Source of the DNA: Siniperca chuatsi
Lineage: Eukaryota > Chordata > Actinopteri > Centrarchiformes > Sinipercidae
Direction of reading: 5' to 3'
DNA: 64,000 bases
Assembly: GCF_020085105.1 (NCBI RefSeq)
Contig: NC_058047.1
Location: 2,756,501 to 2,820,500 of the forward strand
A program made the position numbers and the translations under genes. Of the stretch, positions 40,575 through 52,683 are shown in pieces. Below the pieces are notes generated by a model. It did no database searches. It was not told the origin of the DNA and saw only the letters and a list, made by a program, of their open reading frames with translations. The first letter of the stretch is position 1, and every line of letters begins with the position of its first letter.

Positions 40575-41275
40575 CTACACGCTGGTCTTGGTTCTAATAG
40601 GCAATAAGGGCAGTGAGACCAAGCAGCAACACTCAGTTGACAGTCCAGGCTGAATTACAAAAGCTGGTTCCACAACATTTTGGTCCACTGGTAAAGTTCA
40701 GATGGTCAGCCAGGAAACGCAGGTCCTTCAGCTCAGAAGCAGCTTCAAACAGGTTTTTCGAGGCAAATACTTTTTTGGTGTTGTTCCCAACTGCCATTGT
40801 AGATGACAATATTACTGTTAAACCAGACCCCATTTTTTTTTTTTACAGATTTCAGAAACAGGAAATTACAAGGAATAGCTGAAGGCAGCAGTAACACATG
40901 TTATGCAGCACGAGGGCTCACCACGCCCACTGCTGCAGCAGTCCTCGACTCCCTCACACTGTACTGTCTTGTTACAGATGGTACTTTGACCATCGTCACA
41001 GGTGAAACACTTTATGGTGTTATTTGGTTAAACATCAGGGTCTGAAACACAACAGGAGACATGCCAGAAACTGTAAGACACAGTGTGATAACAAAACATT
41101 TCACATTTTCTCACTCTCCTGCCCTGTGGCTGACAGTACACAAATGTCACTTCCTTTCTTGAATATTAACACAGATTCTTCTTACTTTACTTACAGATCA
41201 CATTTTGACTGTTGCAGCTGTTTGTTTTGCAGCAGAGTCCCCAGAGTGTTAATGGCAGGCTAGCAGCTGTGCTTT
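40575..41275 (-). pseudogene. Decayed Ly6/uPAR-domain gene on the minus strand
   Basis: Three exon-like blocks in order on the minus strand. (1) About 41275-41203: GLCCKTNSCNSQNVI, the end of a first domain, followed by a GTAAGT donor, as in the plus-strand copies. (2) About 41045-40920: after a TTTCAG acceptor the frame reads PDV-stop-PNNTIKCFTC, then VQCEGVEDCCSSG with a GT donor. (3) About 40848-40590: AVGNNTKKVF ... FTSGPKCCGTSFCNSAWTVN, then an in-frame TGA, then VLLLGLTALIAY-stop, the remains of a GPI-anchor tail. Two premature stops and at least one lost domain cysteine (SKNLF where the family has SKNLC) mark it as non-functional. It is an inverted, older relative of copies A and B. 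A first exon was not found. Confidence 0.7.
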
Positions 41276-41843
41276 GGTATTGAGGTAGTTGTGACTACCG
41301 CCGTAGTATCTAGTCATGCTGATACTTCTGGCTTTATTTGACTAGGTAATGAGATATCTGTTGCCTCCACCACAATACAATGAAGGTGAATGGAATTGAG
41401 TTAGTGATGCTCACAGCATTAAAAAATGACAACACCAAACTGTCTTTCCTGAAACAGTGTCCCTCTGTTGACAGCGTGTCCCCCTGGACAATTAAAATCA
41501 AAACTATATACATATAGGCACCACTAGAGGTTGTAAATTGGGTGAACTAACTCTTTAAACAAAAATAAATTCAATAAACAGTTCTGCGAGGATTTCTTAA
41601 ATATCAGAAATTATGTTGACATTAACTCATCAGTTTAATTGGCTGCAGCATTTACTGAAAATCTACAGGTTTCTTTGATCGTCTCACCATCCCTTCTACA
41701 GACTTTAACTGGCCTCACCTACATCCTTAGTCACTTTGTGAAATGACATGTTATCTGGATTAGAGGCATTTCTGTTGTTCATGTTTATTTAAAATTAAAT
41801 CTACCTAAAACTATTTTGATTCAATTTGAAATTCAGTATATAC

Positions 41844-42480
41844 AGTGTATATAGTTCCTGTTTTATTTGTGTGTGTACAGTATCTTCCTCTTTTTAAACA
41901 CAGGTTCCCTATACAGTGGTGTGGATAAGTGTTTGCCCCCTTCCTGATTTCTTTTTTTTTTTTGCATGTTTGTCACACTTTCAGATCATCAAACAAATTT
42001 AAATATTACTCAAAGATAACACAAGTAAACACAAAAGGCAGTTTTTAAATGAAGGTTGTTATTATTAAGGGAAAACAAAATCCAAACCTACATGGCCCTG
42101 TGTGAAAAAGTGATTGCCCCCTAAACCTAATAACTGGTCAGGCCACCCTTAGCAGCAACAACTGCAATCAAGTGTTTGCGATAACTTGCAATGAGTCTTT
42201 TACAGCGCTGTGGAGGAAGTTTGGCCCACTCATCTTTGCAGAATTGTTGTAATTCAGCCACATTGGAGGGTTTTCGAGCATGAACTGCCTTTTTAAGGTC
42301 ATGCCACAGCATCTCAATAGGATTCAGGTCAGGACTGTGACTAGGCCACTAGTTAAATTTGTTTGATGATCTGAAACATTTAAGTGTGACAACACTTTTG
42401 CACACCACTGTATAGGGAATCTGTGTTTAAAAAGAGGAAGATACTGTACACACACAAATAAAATAGGAACTATATACACT
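41844..42480. mobile_element. Tc1-like element inserted in the centre of a 68-bp-arm palindrome
   Basis: Outer arms 41844-41911 and 42413-42480 are near-perfect inverted copies (ATATAGTTCCTGTTTTATTT against its reverse, through to TTCCCTA / TAGGGAA). Between them is an element of about 497 bp (41914-42410) with its own terminal inverted repeats, starting CAGTGGTGTGGATAAGTG and ending CACTTTTGCACACCACTG, flanked by TA dinucleotides as expected for Tc1/mariner target duplication. The interior is a deleted transposase remnant. Confidence 0.75.
42127..42340 (-). pseudogene. Tc1 transposase C-terminal remnant
   Basis: Minus-strand frame reads MLWHDLKKAVHARKPSN, ELQQFCKDEWAKLPPQRC, LIASYRKHLIAVVAAKGG, the usual end of a Tc1 transposase. 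Everything upstream of the final third is deleted, so it cannot be active. Confidence 0.85.
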
Positions 42481-42801
42481 TTGACTTTCAAAGCAGGAAC
42501 ATTCAGCAAGAAACTAATATGCTTTTTTTATAATAAGTTGCATTGATCAGTTAAACATGCTCCACTCCACAGGAAACTCTTGTTTTTGTAGCTAAACAGG
42601 CGCAAATTCTGTATCTTGTCTTGCTAACAGTTTAGAAATTTCATCAATTGCTGTAAATTGCGCCTTTGTTGTTTTTTAATTTTTTACTTAAATGGTATTA
42701 TCTTTATTTACAGGGTTTTAAAACTGTTGGTCTCTGTTTGGTCACAGAGAAAAACAGGTAGAAAAAGGGAACACGCTCTCACCTGGGCGTCTTCTGTGAT
42801 G

Positions 42802-43262
42802 TGTGGTTATAGTTTCATATTTCCTGTTTTATTTTGTAGTATTCTCCTCCCCTTGTGTGTCTTGTGGTTTTGCTTCCTGTCTTTGTTTGCGTTCCCTCCA
42901 GTTTTGATTGTTGGCCCTCCCTTGATTGTTTGCACCTGTGTCTCATTGTCTCACCTCCCTTAGGGTATTTAGTCCAGGTCGGTCGACAAATGAGTGACTT
43001 CTTTTGTATGGAGTCTTTGTCTCCCTGGGACTGTGTCTGAATTTTGCATGCTCCCTGTCAGATTTGTTAAGCCTGGTTGGACTCATTTCCTAGTTTCAAC
43101 CACTGTCAGCTGGTAACCCATTTTCCATTACCTGGACCTGTATCTGCCTACCTGCCTGTAAGCTACATCACCCAATAAATACTGTAGTCATCCGGCTACC
43201 TCATCCTCATACCGCTTCCAGGTCTTCTGCATTTGGGTCCTCATACTGCACCACTTACGACT
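42802..43262 (+). mobile_element. Solo-LTR-like repeat, copy 1
   Basis: Begins TGTGGTTATAGTTTCATATT, includes TTTTATTTTGTAGTATTCTC, CAATAAATACTGTAGTCATC (polyadenylation-like) and TTTGGGTCCTCATACTGCAC, ending near TTACGAC. The same order recurs at 53049-53502 with clear divergence, so these are two insertions of one family. No internal retroviral-type domains are present. Confidence 0.6.
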
Positions 43263-44239
43263 AATTAGTGCTGACAAAAAGTGACTTCCACATTTCTGTG
43301 ATGAAAAGTGAAGGACTGATAGTACAGGGGGGTCAAAGAAAAATGATATTTGTGTGTAGCTGAATTTCAAACTGAGCTGGTAAACAATTCATGGAATTTT
43401 GTGGAGCTCAGCAATGGGTGAGGTCTTTAGTAATTACCGCATGGCCTGAATGTAAGGTGATATTATTTTAATTTTTTTCCTGGAAATTACGTTTGAATAA
43501 GTGGGGGTCGTCTTATATTTGAGGACTCGGCAATTACACGTTCACAATATCAGATATTCTTTTAAAATGTAGAGAGTACCGCTGTCACACCAGCTCCTAC
43601 AGAGAGTGTTGCATTATGGGTCTGTTTATTGTGTCTGTTAGAGTTAGTCAGCAAGTGTTTGGTTAGTCCAATTTAACTGCAGGAGTTTCTGAGACTTGTG
43701 TAATGTGTTTTGCTGCCACAGCGGAAATATATTCATGATGAGAAAAGGCAAGTCTGAAGCATATCCCAACATCTTTACTGTACAAACGAACCAGGGAGAA
43801 AATCTGTCAAGTATCCAAGAATTACTGCTGCGACTAATGATGAGGCGTGTAAAAAGACAAAAATGCTGTAAGAGAAAATCATTCTGACCGCTTCTAGGAG
43901 CCTGACAGGAGAGAGTTTGATTATGTGACTGATAGACAAGGTAAACAAATGTATGACCAACGTTCTAGTATGAAGACTATTTTCTCCTTGGATTAAAAAA
44001 AATAGTGTCTCAGGGAAACTTTCTCAACAGGACTAGTGTGAAAGCGAGTTGTATCTTAAAAAAGTCTTCCCAAAAACAGCTGTTGTCTCATGGGTTGTCT
44101 CATGTTAGGGCCAATATAGTAATAGTGAAATAGCAGCGATATATTTGTTACATACACATATTTTACTGTTACAGCAGTTGGGGCGCACATGTGGTGTTAC
44201 ACAGCTTGTCTGCATTGCACACACACAGAGTGAAATACA
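43263..44239. other. Stretch without a recognised gene
   Basis: No exon or known repeat could be assigned. The short frame at 43696-43887 is rich in Arg/Lys but has no family resemblance I recognise and no splice or promoter support. Confidence 0.45.
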
Positions 44240-44645
44240 GAGCTTGTTGTGTCATTTGATTGAGGGCAGTGAGGCAGAGGGCACGAAGCTCTTACTGCAG
44301 CGTGAATGGGTTCTATGATGCTCCTCTACAGGAGGAGCAGAAGGTGGGGTGTGACTGAGAGTGCTCTGGCCTCTGTTGGCAGCGTTTATGGATGACGGTA
44401 GTGTGATAATCAAAGCTGAGTTTATTGTCAAGGGTGATTCCAAGGTACTTCAAGCTCTCCACCATCTCAACTGGCTCACTGTTAAAGGAGGCAGTGGGGG
44501 GGTACTGGGTTTATTGCAGATTTCAATGAGGAGTTCCTTAGTCTTGGTGACATTCAGGAGTAGGTGATTCTCTGTGCACCACTGAGTGAAGTGGGAGATG
44601 GAGTCCTGATAGGCCATGACTGAGTTACTGTCTACCTACAACATG
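44240..44645 (-). pseudogene. LINE reverse-transcriptase C-terminal fragment
   Basis: The minus strand reads EPVEMVESLKYLGITLDNKL followed by SFDYHTTVIHKRCQQR, the region just after the RT domain of fish LINE ORF2 proteins. It is then frameshifted. Stops lie on both sides. Dead fragment. Confidence 0.7.
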
Positions 44646-45009
44646 TTACCTTTGCGGCCGCCTTATTTGCATCTAATTGACATGTGCAAACTGTCCTGGC
44701 ATCTGGACTTCCGCAAGAAAAATCTCCTGAAGATACACACCGAGTTTCGTTCAAATCCAATGAAAGGGGGACGAACGGCGGAACTTTGAGTGCGCAATTC
44801 TTGAAAGGCTGCATACATTGAGATGATGAAACGTGTGTGTGTTTGGTCTCACTCCTTCTTTAAACAGAATTAAACTAGCTGACGTGACTTTGCTCACCTT
44901 TGTGAAGCCTGAAACCTGCTCGCGGTTGCTTCCTTCTGTTGAGTGCGAAAAGGTTTGAACCAGCACATCGCAGCTTGCGGCTATATTTATAATTGCTGTT
45001 GCATTAAGA

Positions 45010-45300
45010 TGCTAGCAGATGCCAGCTTCCATTCAAGGTAGTCATTTCTTCATGTTATCTACACATTTTCAGTGAAATACTGCTTATGTACTGCACTTTG
45101 ATTTTCTGCAACTCACAAACTGTACTTGTAAGTACATTTGGATAAGTATCTGATTTAAGCCACACCTAGATTCGATAAGAACATTGGCATCCTGCCATCT
45201 TCTGACATGCTCTCATTTTCTGACTCTGATAAAGCCTGCATTGTTTCTCTTGAAACGCCATCACCCCTCAATGCACCTGTTACTTTAGAGTACATACTTT
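45010..45300 (+). pseudogene. Exon relic of the Ly6/uPAR-like gene, upstream of copy A
   Basis: CATTCAAGGTAGTCATTTCT and CTTTTCAGTGAAATAC-type words match the exon 2 donor and intron 2 of copy A; CTGCAACTCACAAACTGTACTTGTAAGTA matches the end of exon 3 with its donor; TCTGATTTAAG and ACATTGGCATCCTGCC match intron 3; GCCATCACCCCTCAATGCACC matches exon 4. Most of exon 3 is deleted and no frame is open. Its 3' side runs into a common dispersed repeat. Confidence 0.75.
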
Positions 45301-45823
45301 TATATTATTGGATTATTATAATTACTGATGCATTAAAATGTAAACAGTATACAAAGTGGTTAAAATGACTGTAGTTCCGCCTTGATCAGCTACAACTTAC
45401 AAAAAATGCTGTTAATAGGGTATTGTTATGAGGTAGTACAGGTAAGGTACAGATCACCAAGACATTCAATGTCTCATTTTAAAGATATACTGTGTTAGAA
45501 AATAAGAACTAGAGAACTACTAATTGAATTCTGTGACCAAAAACTCCACAAATTCTTTTACAAAAAGTAGGTCACGGTAAAAAGACACATTAAGTGTAGA
45601 AATTTATATTTTTAAAAAAAAAGTTTTTTTGATTTGGTGCACATTCCTGCACAAGTAAACATTGTTGAGATTAAAAAGGGTGCGGGAAGATGTGCTGACA
45701 TGACGGTTTTTAAGGTAACAAAAGAGGTGGTGAGTGTCACGCTGTTAAAATGGGAACACACCCAATCCCCGAGGGGCATTTTTCTGCATGCATCTGTCGG
45801 AAATTTTTTCATCACCTGTACAG

Positions 45824-45832
45824 TATATAAAG
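45824..45832 (+). promoter_or_regulatory. TATA box of Ly6/uPAR-like copy A
   Basis: TATATAAAG, 60 nt before the start codon, preceded by GTCGGAAATTTTTTCATCAC, which is conserved between copies A and B. Predicted start of transcription is near 45855. Confidence 0.7.
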
Positions 45833-45891
45833 TGCAGCAGCGATGATAAGTTCTATCAGAAAAACTGATCTACAGCACTTACCTGTTCGTC

Positions 45892-48828
45892 ATGATGAAG
45901 CTGATCCTGTCTCTGACTCTCATCTGGGCACTCTCCAGCACAGGTAACTCCACTTATTATCACGTTAGAGTTTCTGCAGGGAGCACAATTTATTCATTTT
46001 ACCAGAAGTGTTTTTTAAAAGGGTTTTAAATCTAAATATTAACAGACAACAAAATAGGAAAATTAAATAAAGGACATTAATAAATTACATGAGTTGCAAT
46101 ATTCGTCATGACTGGAGCATTGTGTCGGAAGCTGTGCACGTATGTTTGAGCAGAAGTAGAGTCTACTAATGCATATTAGACACTTTAAGCCATTCTTATC
46201 CAGCACAGGCCTTGTGTCTTTTTAAATCCCTTTGCAAAACGACAATAAGAAATAAGAATTTTCAGCCTTTATAGACCATCAGAACCCTGCAACCTTAAAC
46301 ATTTGACTTGTGATGTGATCATCATTTCATTGACTATTTTTCTCCCCATTGCAGCTGGAGCACTTCAGTGTCAAACTTGCACAAATTTGGAGTGTTCAAG
46401 CACAGTACCAGTAACATGTCCCTCAGAGGCGTCGTGTGTAACAGCTGCTACTCAAGGTAGTCTTTTCTTCGAGTCATCTATTACTTTTCAGTGAAATACA
46501 CGTACTGCACAGTTTTGTGTTCTTTCCGCCAACATGAACAAACTGCACTTTGATTTTGTAGTCACTTCATCTGGAACTACAGAACAGCAAATCTTCAAGG
46601 CGTGTGCACCGTCCTCCCTGTGTCCAGCCACGGACTCTCAGACATTTTCATTCAACTTTGGTGTTTTGAGTGCAGTTATATCTCTTAAGTGCTGCAACAC
46701 GGATAACTGCAACTCAGGAACTCTAGCTTGTAAGTACAGATGGAAAAGTACCTGATTTAAGATAAGAAAAGATAACATGGATTTTTTTAAAGAACACTGG
46801 CATCCTGCCGTCCTCTGCAGGTTCTACTCTCACTTTGTGACACTTCAATGTTCTCTCTTCCTCAAATAAACGATGTCGTTCTTTTCTGTTTCAGTCCCTG
46901 CTGCTCAGACAAATAACAGCCTTCAGTGTTTCACTTGTGACCCCATCACCTCCCAATGCACCACTCCATTACAATGTAAGGGAGAGGAGGACCGCTGCTT
47001 TCAAGCGAATGGTGAGTCTTTATGATACATAGTTTAACAAAGTTGGTCTCCAAATGTGTTTTAGCCTACTATCTCAAAGTATTTCAAGCAAATTCCTACT
47101 TGTGTGGTGTGGAAAATCATTTGGTGGAGGAAAGTAATGCAGTACATTTACTAGTACTAGTACTAAACTTAAGTGCATTGAGGTATGAGGTACTTTTACT
47201 ACATTTCTATTACATGTTTCTTTATACTTGTAATCAATTACATTTCAGAAGTAAATATTGTACTTTTCACTGCACTGCATTTATATGACATATAGTGACC
47301 AGTTACTTTACAGATTAACATTTTATAGCAGATCATTTTACAAGAAGGTCATAGATTCAACCAGCCCACAGCAGGTAAAGCAGTAAAATTAGCTCCACCC
47401 TGACCAGTTACACATCAGTAATAGGAATCCAATCAGGGCTACAAATAACGATTATTTTCATTATCGATTAATCTGCTAATTATTTTCTCAATTAATCGTT
47501 TGGTCTGTAAAACAGCAGAAAAATGTGAGAAATGCACATCACAGGTCTTGTTTTGTCCAACCAACAGTCCAAAACTAAGAGATATTCAGTTTACTGTAAT
47601 GTAAGACAAGGACAGCAAAAAATTCTAACATGAAGCCATTAACTTTTGGCCATTTTTGCTTCATAATTGACTTAAACGATAATTCAGTTATGAAAATAGT
47701 TAATTTTCGACTAATCGATTAAGTGACTAATCATTGCAGCTCTAAATCAAATCATATTAAGTTGGCTATATATCGTAACAGAATACAGAGGAACTATTCT
47801 GCATGAAGTTCTTTAGTTTGGAGACTTGATACATTTTTCTGATATAAGCTACTCATGTAGGCTACTTTTTAGGATGTCCCAAGCCAATCCTAAGGATCGG
47901 TATCAGGGTCGATCTGGACATATTTTAATGGATCGGCAGAAATAACGCCGATCAAAATCTGATCTCTTCTGTGTTTTGTCACCTCAGCCTGCTCTAGTGT
48001 TTCGGACAGTGCTGCTCTCCTGTACCCAGTGTTGCCAGATCGGGCGGTTTTCCACCCAGTCGGGCGGTTTTGGGTTGCATTGTGTGGGGTAAAATGGACT
48101 TGGGTGGATTGGTCGGAACTATTTTCCATTTCTATTTTCCATGAAAAATATTTTTCATCAGTCAGTTTCAGGAACGGCATTCTCATCCACATCATATCAA
48201 TAATTTCAGATTTTATACTTTATAGTCTTTATTCAGGACCTCCAGTATTTGGATAAAGAAGCTTGTGAAAAATAAGGTGTGTCAGATTTAGTAGCTACAG
48301 GTGTTATTTCAGTTGTGTCAGATACATATTTAATCAACATTCAGGTAAATATAAGTATCGAATCGGACTTGGTATCTGCAGATGCCCAGTATTAAAGGAA
48401 TTGGATCGAAATCGGGGCCAAAAACTTCAACTTGTAATGGAGTATTTGTACATTGTGGCATTGCTACTTTTACAAGTGAAGGATTTGAATCCTTCTTCCT
48501 GAAATTGGCTAATTGACAAAAAATATAGTTTGTATAGTAAAACTGTTATTTTTCATCTGCAGTGAAGATTGGGTCCGGCTCTTTTCCAATCTTTGGCTGC
48601 GTATCTGCAAACCTGTGTGCAGCTGCTACCAGCCAGGGTAGCTTTTCTTTCATGTCAAGTGTTGCTGACTTCACCAGTGGACCATCCTGTTGTGGGACCA
48701 GTTTGTGTAATACTGTTACAACAACAACTGCTGCACCACCAACAACAACAACTATCAGTGATGCCTGCTGTATCAGACTGGTTATGATCCATCTGCTGCT
48801 CGGACTCCTTATCTTTGCCCTCTGTTAG
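45892..48828 (+). CDS. Two-domain Ly6/uPAR-like GPI-anchored surface protein, copy A
   Basis: Exons 45892-45943, 46355-46456, 46562-46729, 46895-47011, 48563-48828 join in frame to 234 aa. All introns are phase 1, typical of Ly6/uPAR domain genes. Signal peptide MMKLILSLTLIWALSS; first domain from LQCQTC (about residue 21) to the KCCNTDNCNSG end; second from LQCFTCDP (about residue 117) to SCCGTSLCN. Then a Thr-rich stalk and a hydrophobic C-terminus (LVMIHLLLGLLIFALC) expected to be replaced by a GPI anchor. The three-finger-fold family includes uPAR, CD59 and fish uPAR-like proteins; I cannot name a fish orthologue or ligand. No defects. Intron 4 (1551 bp) is filled with transposon debris. 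The copy lies 3' of the IFIT gene and is tandem with copy B. Confidence 0.88.
47105..48425. repeat. Repeat cluster in intron 4 of copy A, mostly absent from copy B
   Basis: Three elements in a row: a GGTGGAGGAAAGTAATGCAG repeat (47112-47420), a GGGCTACAAATAACGATTA MITE (47436-47748) ending CATTGCAGCTCT, and a GATCGG-rich DNA element (about 47878-48420) ending GGATCGAAATCGGGGCC. Copy B keeps only the last 60 or so bases of the third element. Confidence 0.7.
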
Positions 48829-49249
48829 AACACGGGGGGAAAATGGAGGAAGCACCTTTGAAGCCACCAGAAGGACTCTGAAAGGACCTTTTGAAGCCTG
48901 GATTTTGGTTTACTGCTCACTGGCTTCTGTAGCTGGCAGTTACAGGGGCTAGAAAATCCAAATTTAGGACAAAGAGGATGGAGTCTGGGTGAAGCTGAGG
49001 TGGAACACGTAGGCAGCAATGTAATAGACACACATACATGTACACACAACAGAGGGAAAACTACCTTTTTCATGGCTTTCATTTACTTGGTACATACTCG
49101 CTGGGGATTTTCTATCAAACCTGATTGAATGTTGTTACATTATTTTACCTGAACTGGTTGTTTATTTTACTGTTTATTTTATTGCTTTTGTGTATTTCAT
49201 GTGTTTTATTTCTTTATATTTCGTCATTCACTGGGGTATTTTATTTCTC

Positions 49250-49325
49250 TTGTTGTGAAGCACTTTGTACTTTGTTTTGATAAGTGCTCTATAAATAAAG
49301 TTTTATTATTATTATTATTATTATA
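49250..49325 (+). mobile_element. LINE 3' tail supplying the copy A poly(A) signal
   Basis: GTGAAGCACTTTGTACTTTG ... GTGCTCTATAAATAAAGTTT followed by (ATT)n is a fish LINE 3' end with its microsatellite tail. The AATAAA at about 49294-49299 lies roughly 470 nt after the stop codon and is the first canonical signal downstream. Confidence 0.6.
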
Positions 49326-49329
49326 GTTG

Positions 49330-50640
49330 TAGTTTTGTTGCAAAGTGTACAAATACTTCATTAAAAAATAATTAAATTTAATACTAAAAAATGTATTTTT
49401 ATGTAAAGTCAGAAGTCAAATACATTTTCCACATGTGGCCCTAATCCTCTTCCACAGTAATTAACAGAAGACTCAGTGGGAGAGGGAAAACTATCCTCAT
49501 ATTTAAAAACAAAACATGTTTTTATGACTTTGTTTCACACTTCAAGTGGACTTTACGTCTTCTGCTGACTTTTTTGTACTCTCATATCTCGACGGTTACA
49601 CAGTGCAGGTGCAAATTTCACATCTAGTTGCCGTCAGTGACAACAGCAACTGGTAACAAGGCACAAAAGGCCGTACAGTGCCCTCTCCTGGCAGAATCAA
49701 TCTACTGCATGATGGCAAGTCCACACAAAAATGACTTCTCATTGAAGACACCAGTGATAAACTATACTATTTTAAGGAATAATAACTGTAAAAACATTAA
49801 CAATCTAGTTACAAGTAAATCATTAATAGATGGATACACAATGTCAGTAGTCAAATAAAGAGGGAAAAGAACAATACTTTGCTTTTGTCTTACTTTGAAA
49901 GTAACCTGAATGTGATATTGTTGTTGTTCTCCTCATGTTGAGTTGGTGGTCCTACTTTAGCCACATTTTATTGACCCATTGCAATATCGGGCTGAAATCT
50001 ACGCTGTTACATTAATACTCTGTTTACAGCTGCACTTTATGGACAGGGTTTGTGCAGGGTTCTTCACGTTGAATTTAAAGACTTTTAAAAACCTTTTTAA
50101 TGTCACATAAAATGTCATTTCATTGCTGTTTCACGATCATACTGGCCAAAGTATTAAAGTATGATGGAAAATCAGTAGGGACCGTATGGCCTAGAATGAT
50201 TTATTTTTATATCACACTTCCCAGCTGTATAGAACAATAATTCCTAATGCTACAATGAATTAAATTAACACGACCGGGACCCAGATAAGCAGACAGATGG
50301 ATTAACCACTTTAATTCATTTAGGTTCATTCACAGTGTTTGCTACAGGTCTGATGGTGCTGACTGAAAAACTGAGAAGGATGGAACAGCCTCCTGCAGCA
50401 CAATCCACTGTCACAACAATCCCACGTTTAGTTGATATGTGCGTAAAGTCTCCTTTTATAACTAACATTAGTGCTACGGCAGGCAAGAGAAATTATTTCA
50501 GGCTTTTGTAAATTAAATTCAAGACTTTTTAATACCTATTAATGCCTGTTTTTGAGGAAACTGAATTCAATGCCCTTTAAGAGTTTTCAAGACCTGCAGA
50601 TACCTTGGAATTTCAAAAAGGTCCCCTAGCAGAAAAAGAC
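49330..50640 (+). other. 3' flank of copy A, duplicated behind copy B
   Basis: No gene recognised. It matches 58730-60050 with only a handful of differences in more than 1.2 kb. The small open frame at 49628-49858 has a near-identical partner at 59021-59251, which only reflects the duplication; no family, start context or splice structure supports it. Confidence 0.7.
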
Positions 50641-50989
50641 ATGATGGATTTGAAAAGGAAACAAACTGAACTAAAAGTTATTTTGTTATGTTGACAGCAA
50701 AGGTGGAAAATATAATAAATACATTTAATGCAAGTTCTGTGCTTCAGTACAGTATTTCCATTTTCTGCTACTCTATACTTAATCTAATGCTCTAGTGCTC
50801 AAGTTTAAATACAACTTTAATATTTTTTCCATGCAAGATTAAACTTTAGGCTCAGTAAGGGGTGTAACCAGATTTAGTAATAGTGATGTCATGAGCCCCA
50901 AATTGCAGAGAAGTTAAGATGACTGAAATATAAATCTACAGTAGGAGATATTATACGACTATAATATAAATCTAGGCAATGTTTTTTAA

Positions 50990-51142
50990 TAGGGCTATAA
51001 ATAACGATTATTTATCAATTATTCTGCTGATTATTTTCTTGATTAATCAATGCCAGAACACAGTGAAAAATGCCCATTACATTTTTCAGAACCCAAGGGA
51101 ACATATTCAGATAGCTAGTTTTGTCCAACCAGCAACCAGTCT
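50990..51142. mobile_element. MITE fragment (GGGCTATAAATAACGATTA)
   Basis: TAGGGCTATAAATAACGATT, TATCAATTATTCTGCTGATT and TTGTCCAACCAGCAACCAGTC, the 5' half of the same MITE family as at 47436. Confidence 0.65.
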
Positions 51143-51144
51143 TA

Positions 51145-52680
51145 TCTCAGAACAATGTGTCTGCACCCTAACTCTGCTAGAGTTGATGACTATCAATCCA
51201 CAATATCAATCTACTGTACGCTGTCATGTTACATATTTAGTATTTATACATTATTAGAAAAATGTTGAATGTCACCTCCGTCAGACAGACACATTAGGTA
51301 TTTCTTTCACAAAACAAATGGAGTTCATGTAGTGGCCATTTATGTTTTTTTTCTGTTGATGCTAGATGCTAATAGAACCTACTTAAGGGGAAAAAAATCA
51401 TCTAAAGATTTCAAATGATTTTCTCAGAAACTGGAAGAGGGTGTTGACATATCACGGTTGTGACACAGGAAATATTAACATTAAGATTTAAAATATTCTA
51501 AAACTAGAAAACTTAGCAGAGCCTGTCTGACGTTGGCAGGGGGTCCTTCAGAGTGACATCGGCCCCTGATTTTGCCTGATTGTCTTACATTTTAATGAAT
51601 TTCTGACGGTGTTGACAAAAAGTGGGGACACTACTTTGAAACCTTATGAAACACGCATGAGTTGTTGAAAAACAACCTTGCTGTGATATGAGATATTAAG
51701 TGCTGCTTTTGATGAAACAAGCTCTTTTTAATTATTAAAAAACATTTTAATCCATTTTATTGCATATGAATGATTGAACTCTTCTCTGTGGACACACTGT
51801 TTTAGATGTATTGAGAAGAAGTGTGATAGATTTGATACCTATAATAATGGTTAAAATAAATTGATAATTGTGTTAAATGCATACTATTATTAATCCCTCA
51901 TAACATCTACAATTGAAAATTTGATTTATTTTTAAACCCAACAGCAGTTACAATTGCTGGACGTGTTTCGTCCCATGTCTCAAGAATCAGTGGAAACTAA
52001 ACCATGGGTGACTGTAAGCCTATAACGAAGACTACGGCAAAATCTCCCGTTAAACTTTATACGTAACAAACACAGTCAAAGCTGAGTCTGAGCCTGATAA
52101 TTGATTGAAAACCCACAGGTCAGAACCCCAGCCTGGAAAAATAAGATGAAGCACAGACCTAAAATGATCCTAAAATGATTTTAAAACACATTTTATGGAC
52201 ATAAGACAGCACAGTAACCTAAACAGTGGCGGCTGGTAGGTAGGTAGGTAGGGCTGTGCCACATCCAATCAATTTCAGCAAACATCCCACTTAATGCAAA
52301 AAAAGTGAAGGTATCAAAAAGGAATTACTACATTACAGTTAAATATTTAACAATTATTTTATTCCAACATAAAATAAAGCAGTAAGTAACACACGTTATT
52401 TGGTCTGTTCCTTTATTTGTTCTTTCTTTCTTTTTTTTTTTTACAGATAACACTTGTAACATATGTAGGTATAACATGATAACATGATAACATGGTTTGG
52501 GATGTTGGGAGAACCTTTATCTTTATGTGTATATCTTTGTTGATATCACTACGTTGATTGTATTATGTCACTGGATTGTTTAATTTATTATCATTATTAT
52601 TATTTACATATTTACTTTTTTATTTTTTGCTTAATGTTTGTTAACCGCCATGGCTTGTGCCTGAGGACCCCCTTTAAAAC
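51145..52680. other. Stretch without a recognised gene
   Basis: AT-rich, no exon or RNA gene identified. A (GTAG)n-like short repeat occurs at about 52235-52250. Confidence 0.5.
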
Positions 52681-52683
52681 GAG

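Noticed and set aside
45634..45846. Open frame of 70 codons directly upstream of Ly6/uPAR-like copy A, also present before copy B (55823-56053)
   Set aside because: It covers the promoter and TATA box, and its C-terminal part differs between copies through a frameshift. Its duplication reflects the block duplication, not selection for protein.
49628..49858. 76-codon frame conserved behind both copies (also 59021-59251)
   Set aside because: Identity is no higher than the surrounding non-coding flank, and there is no domain or promoter.
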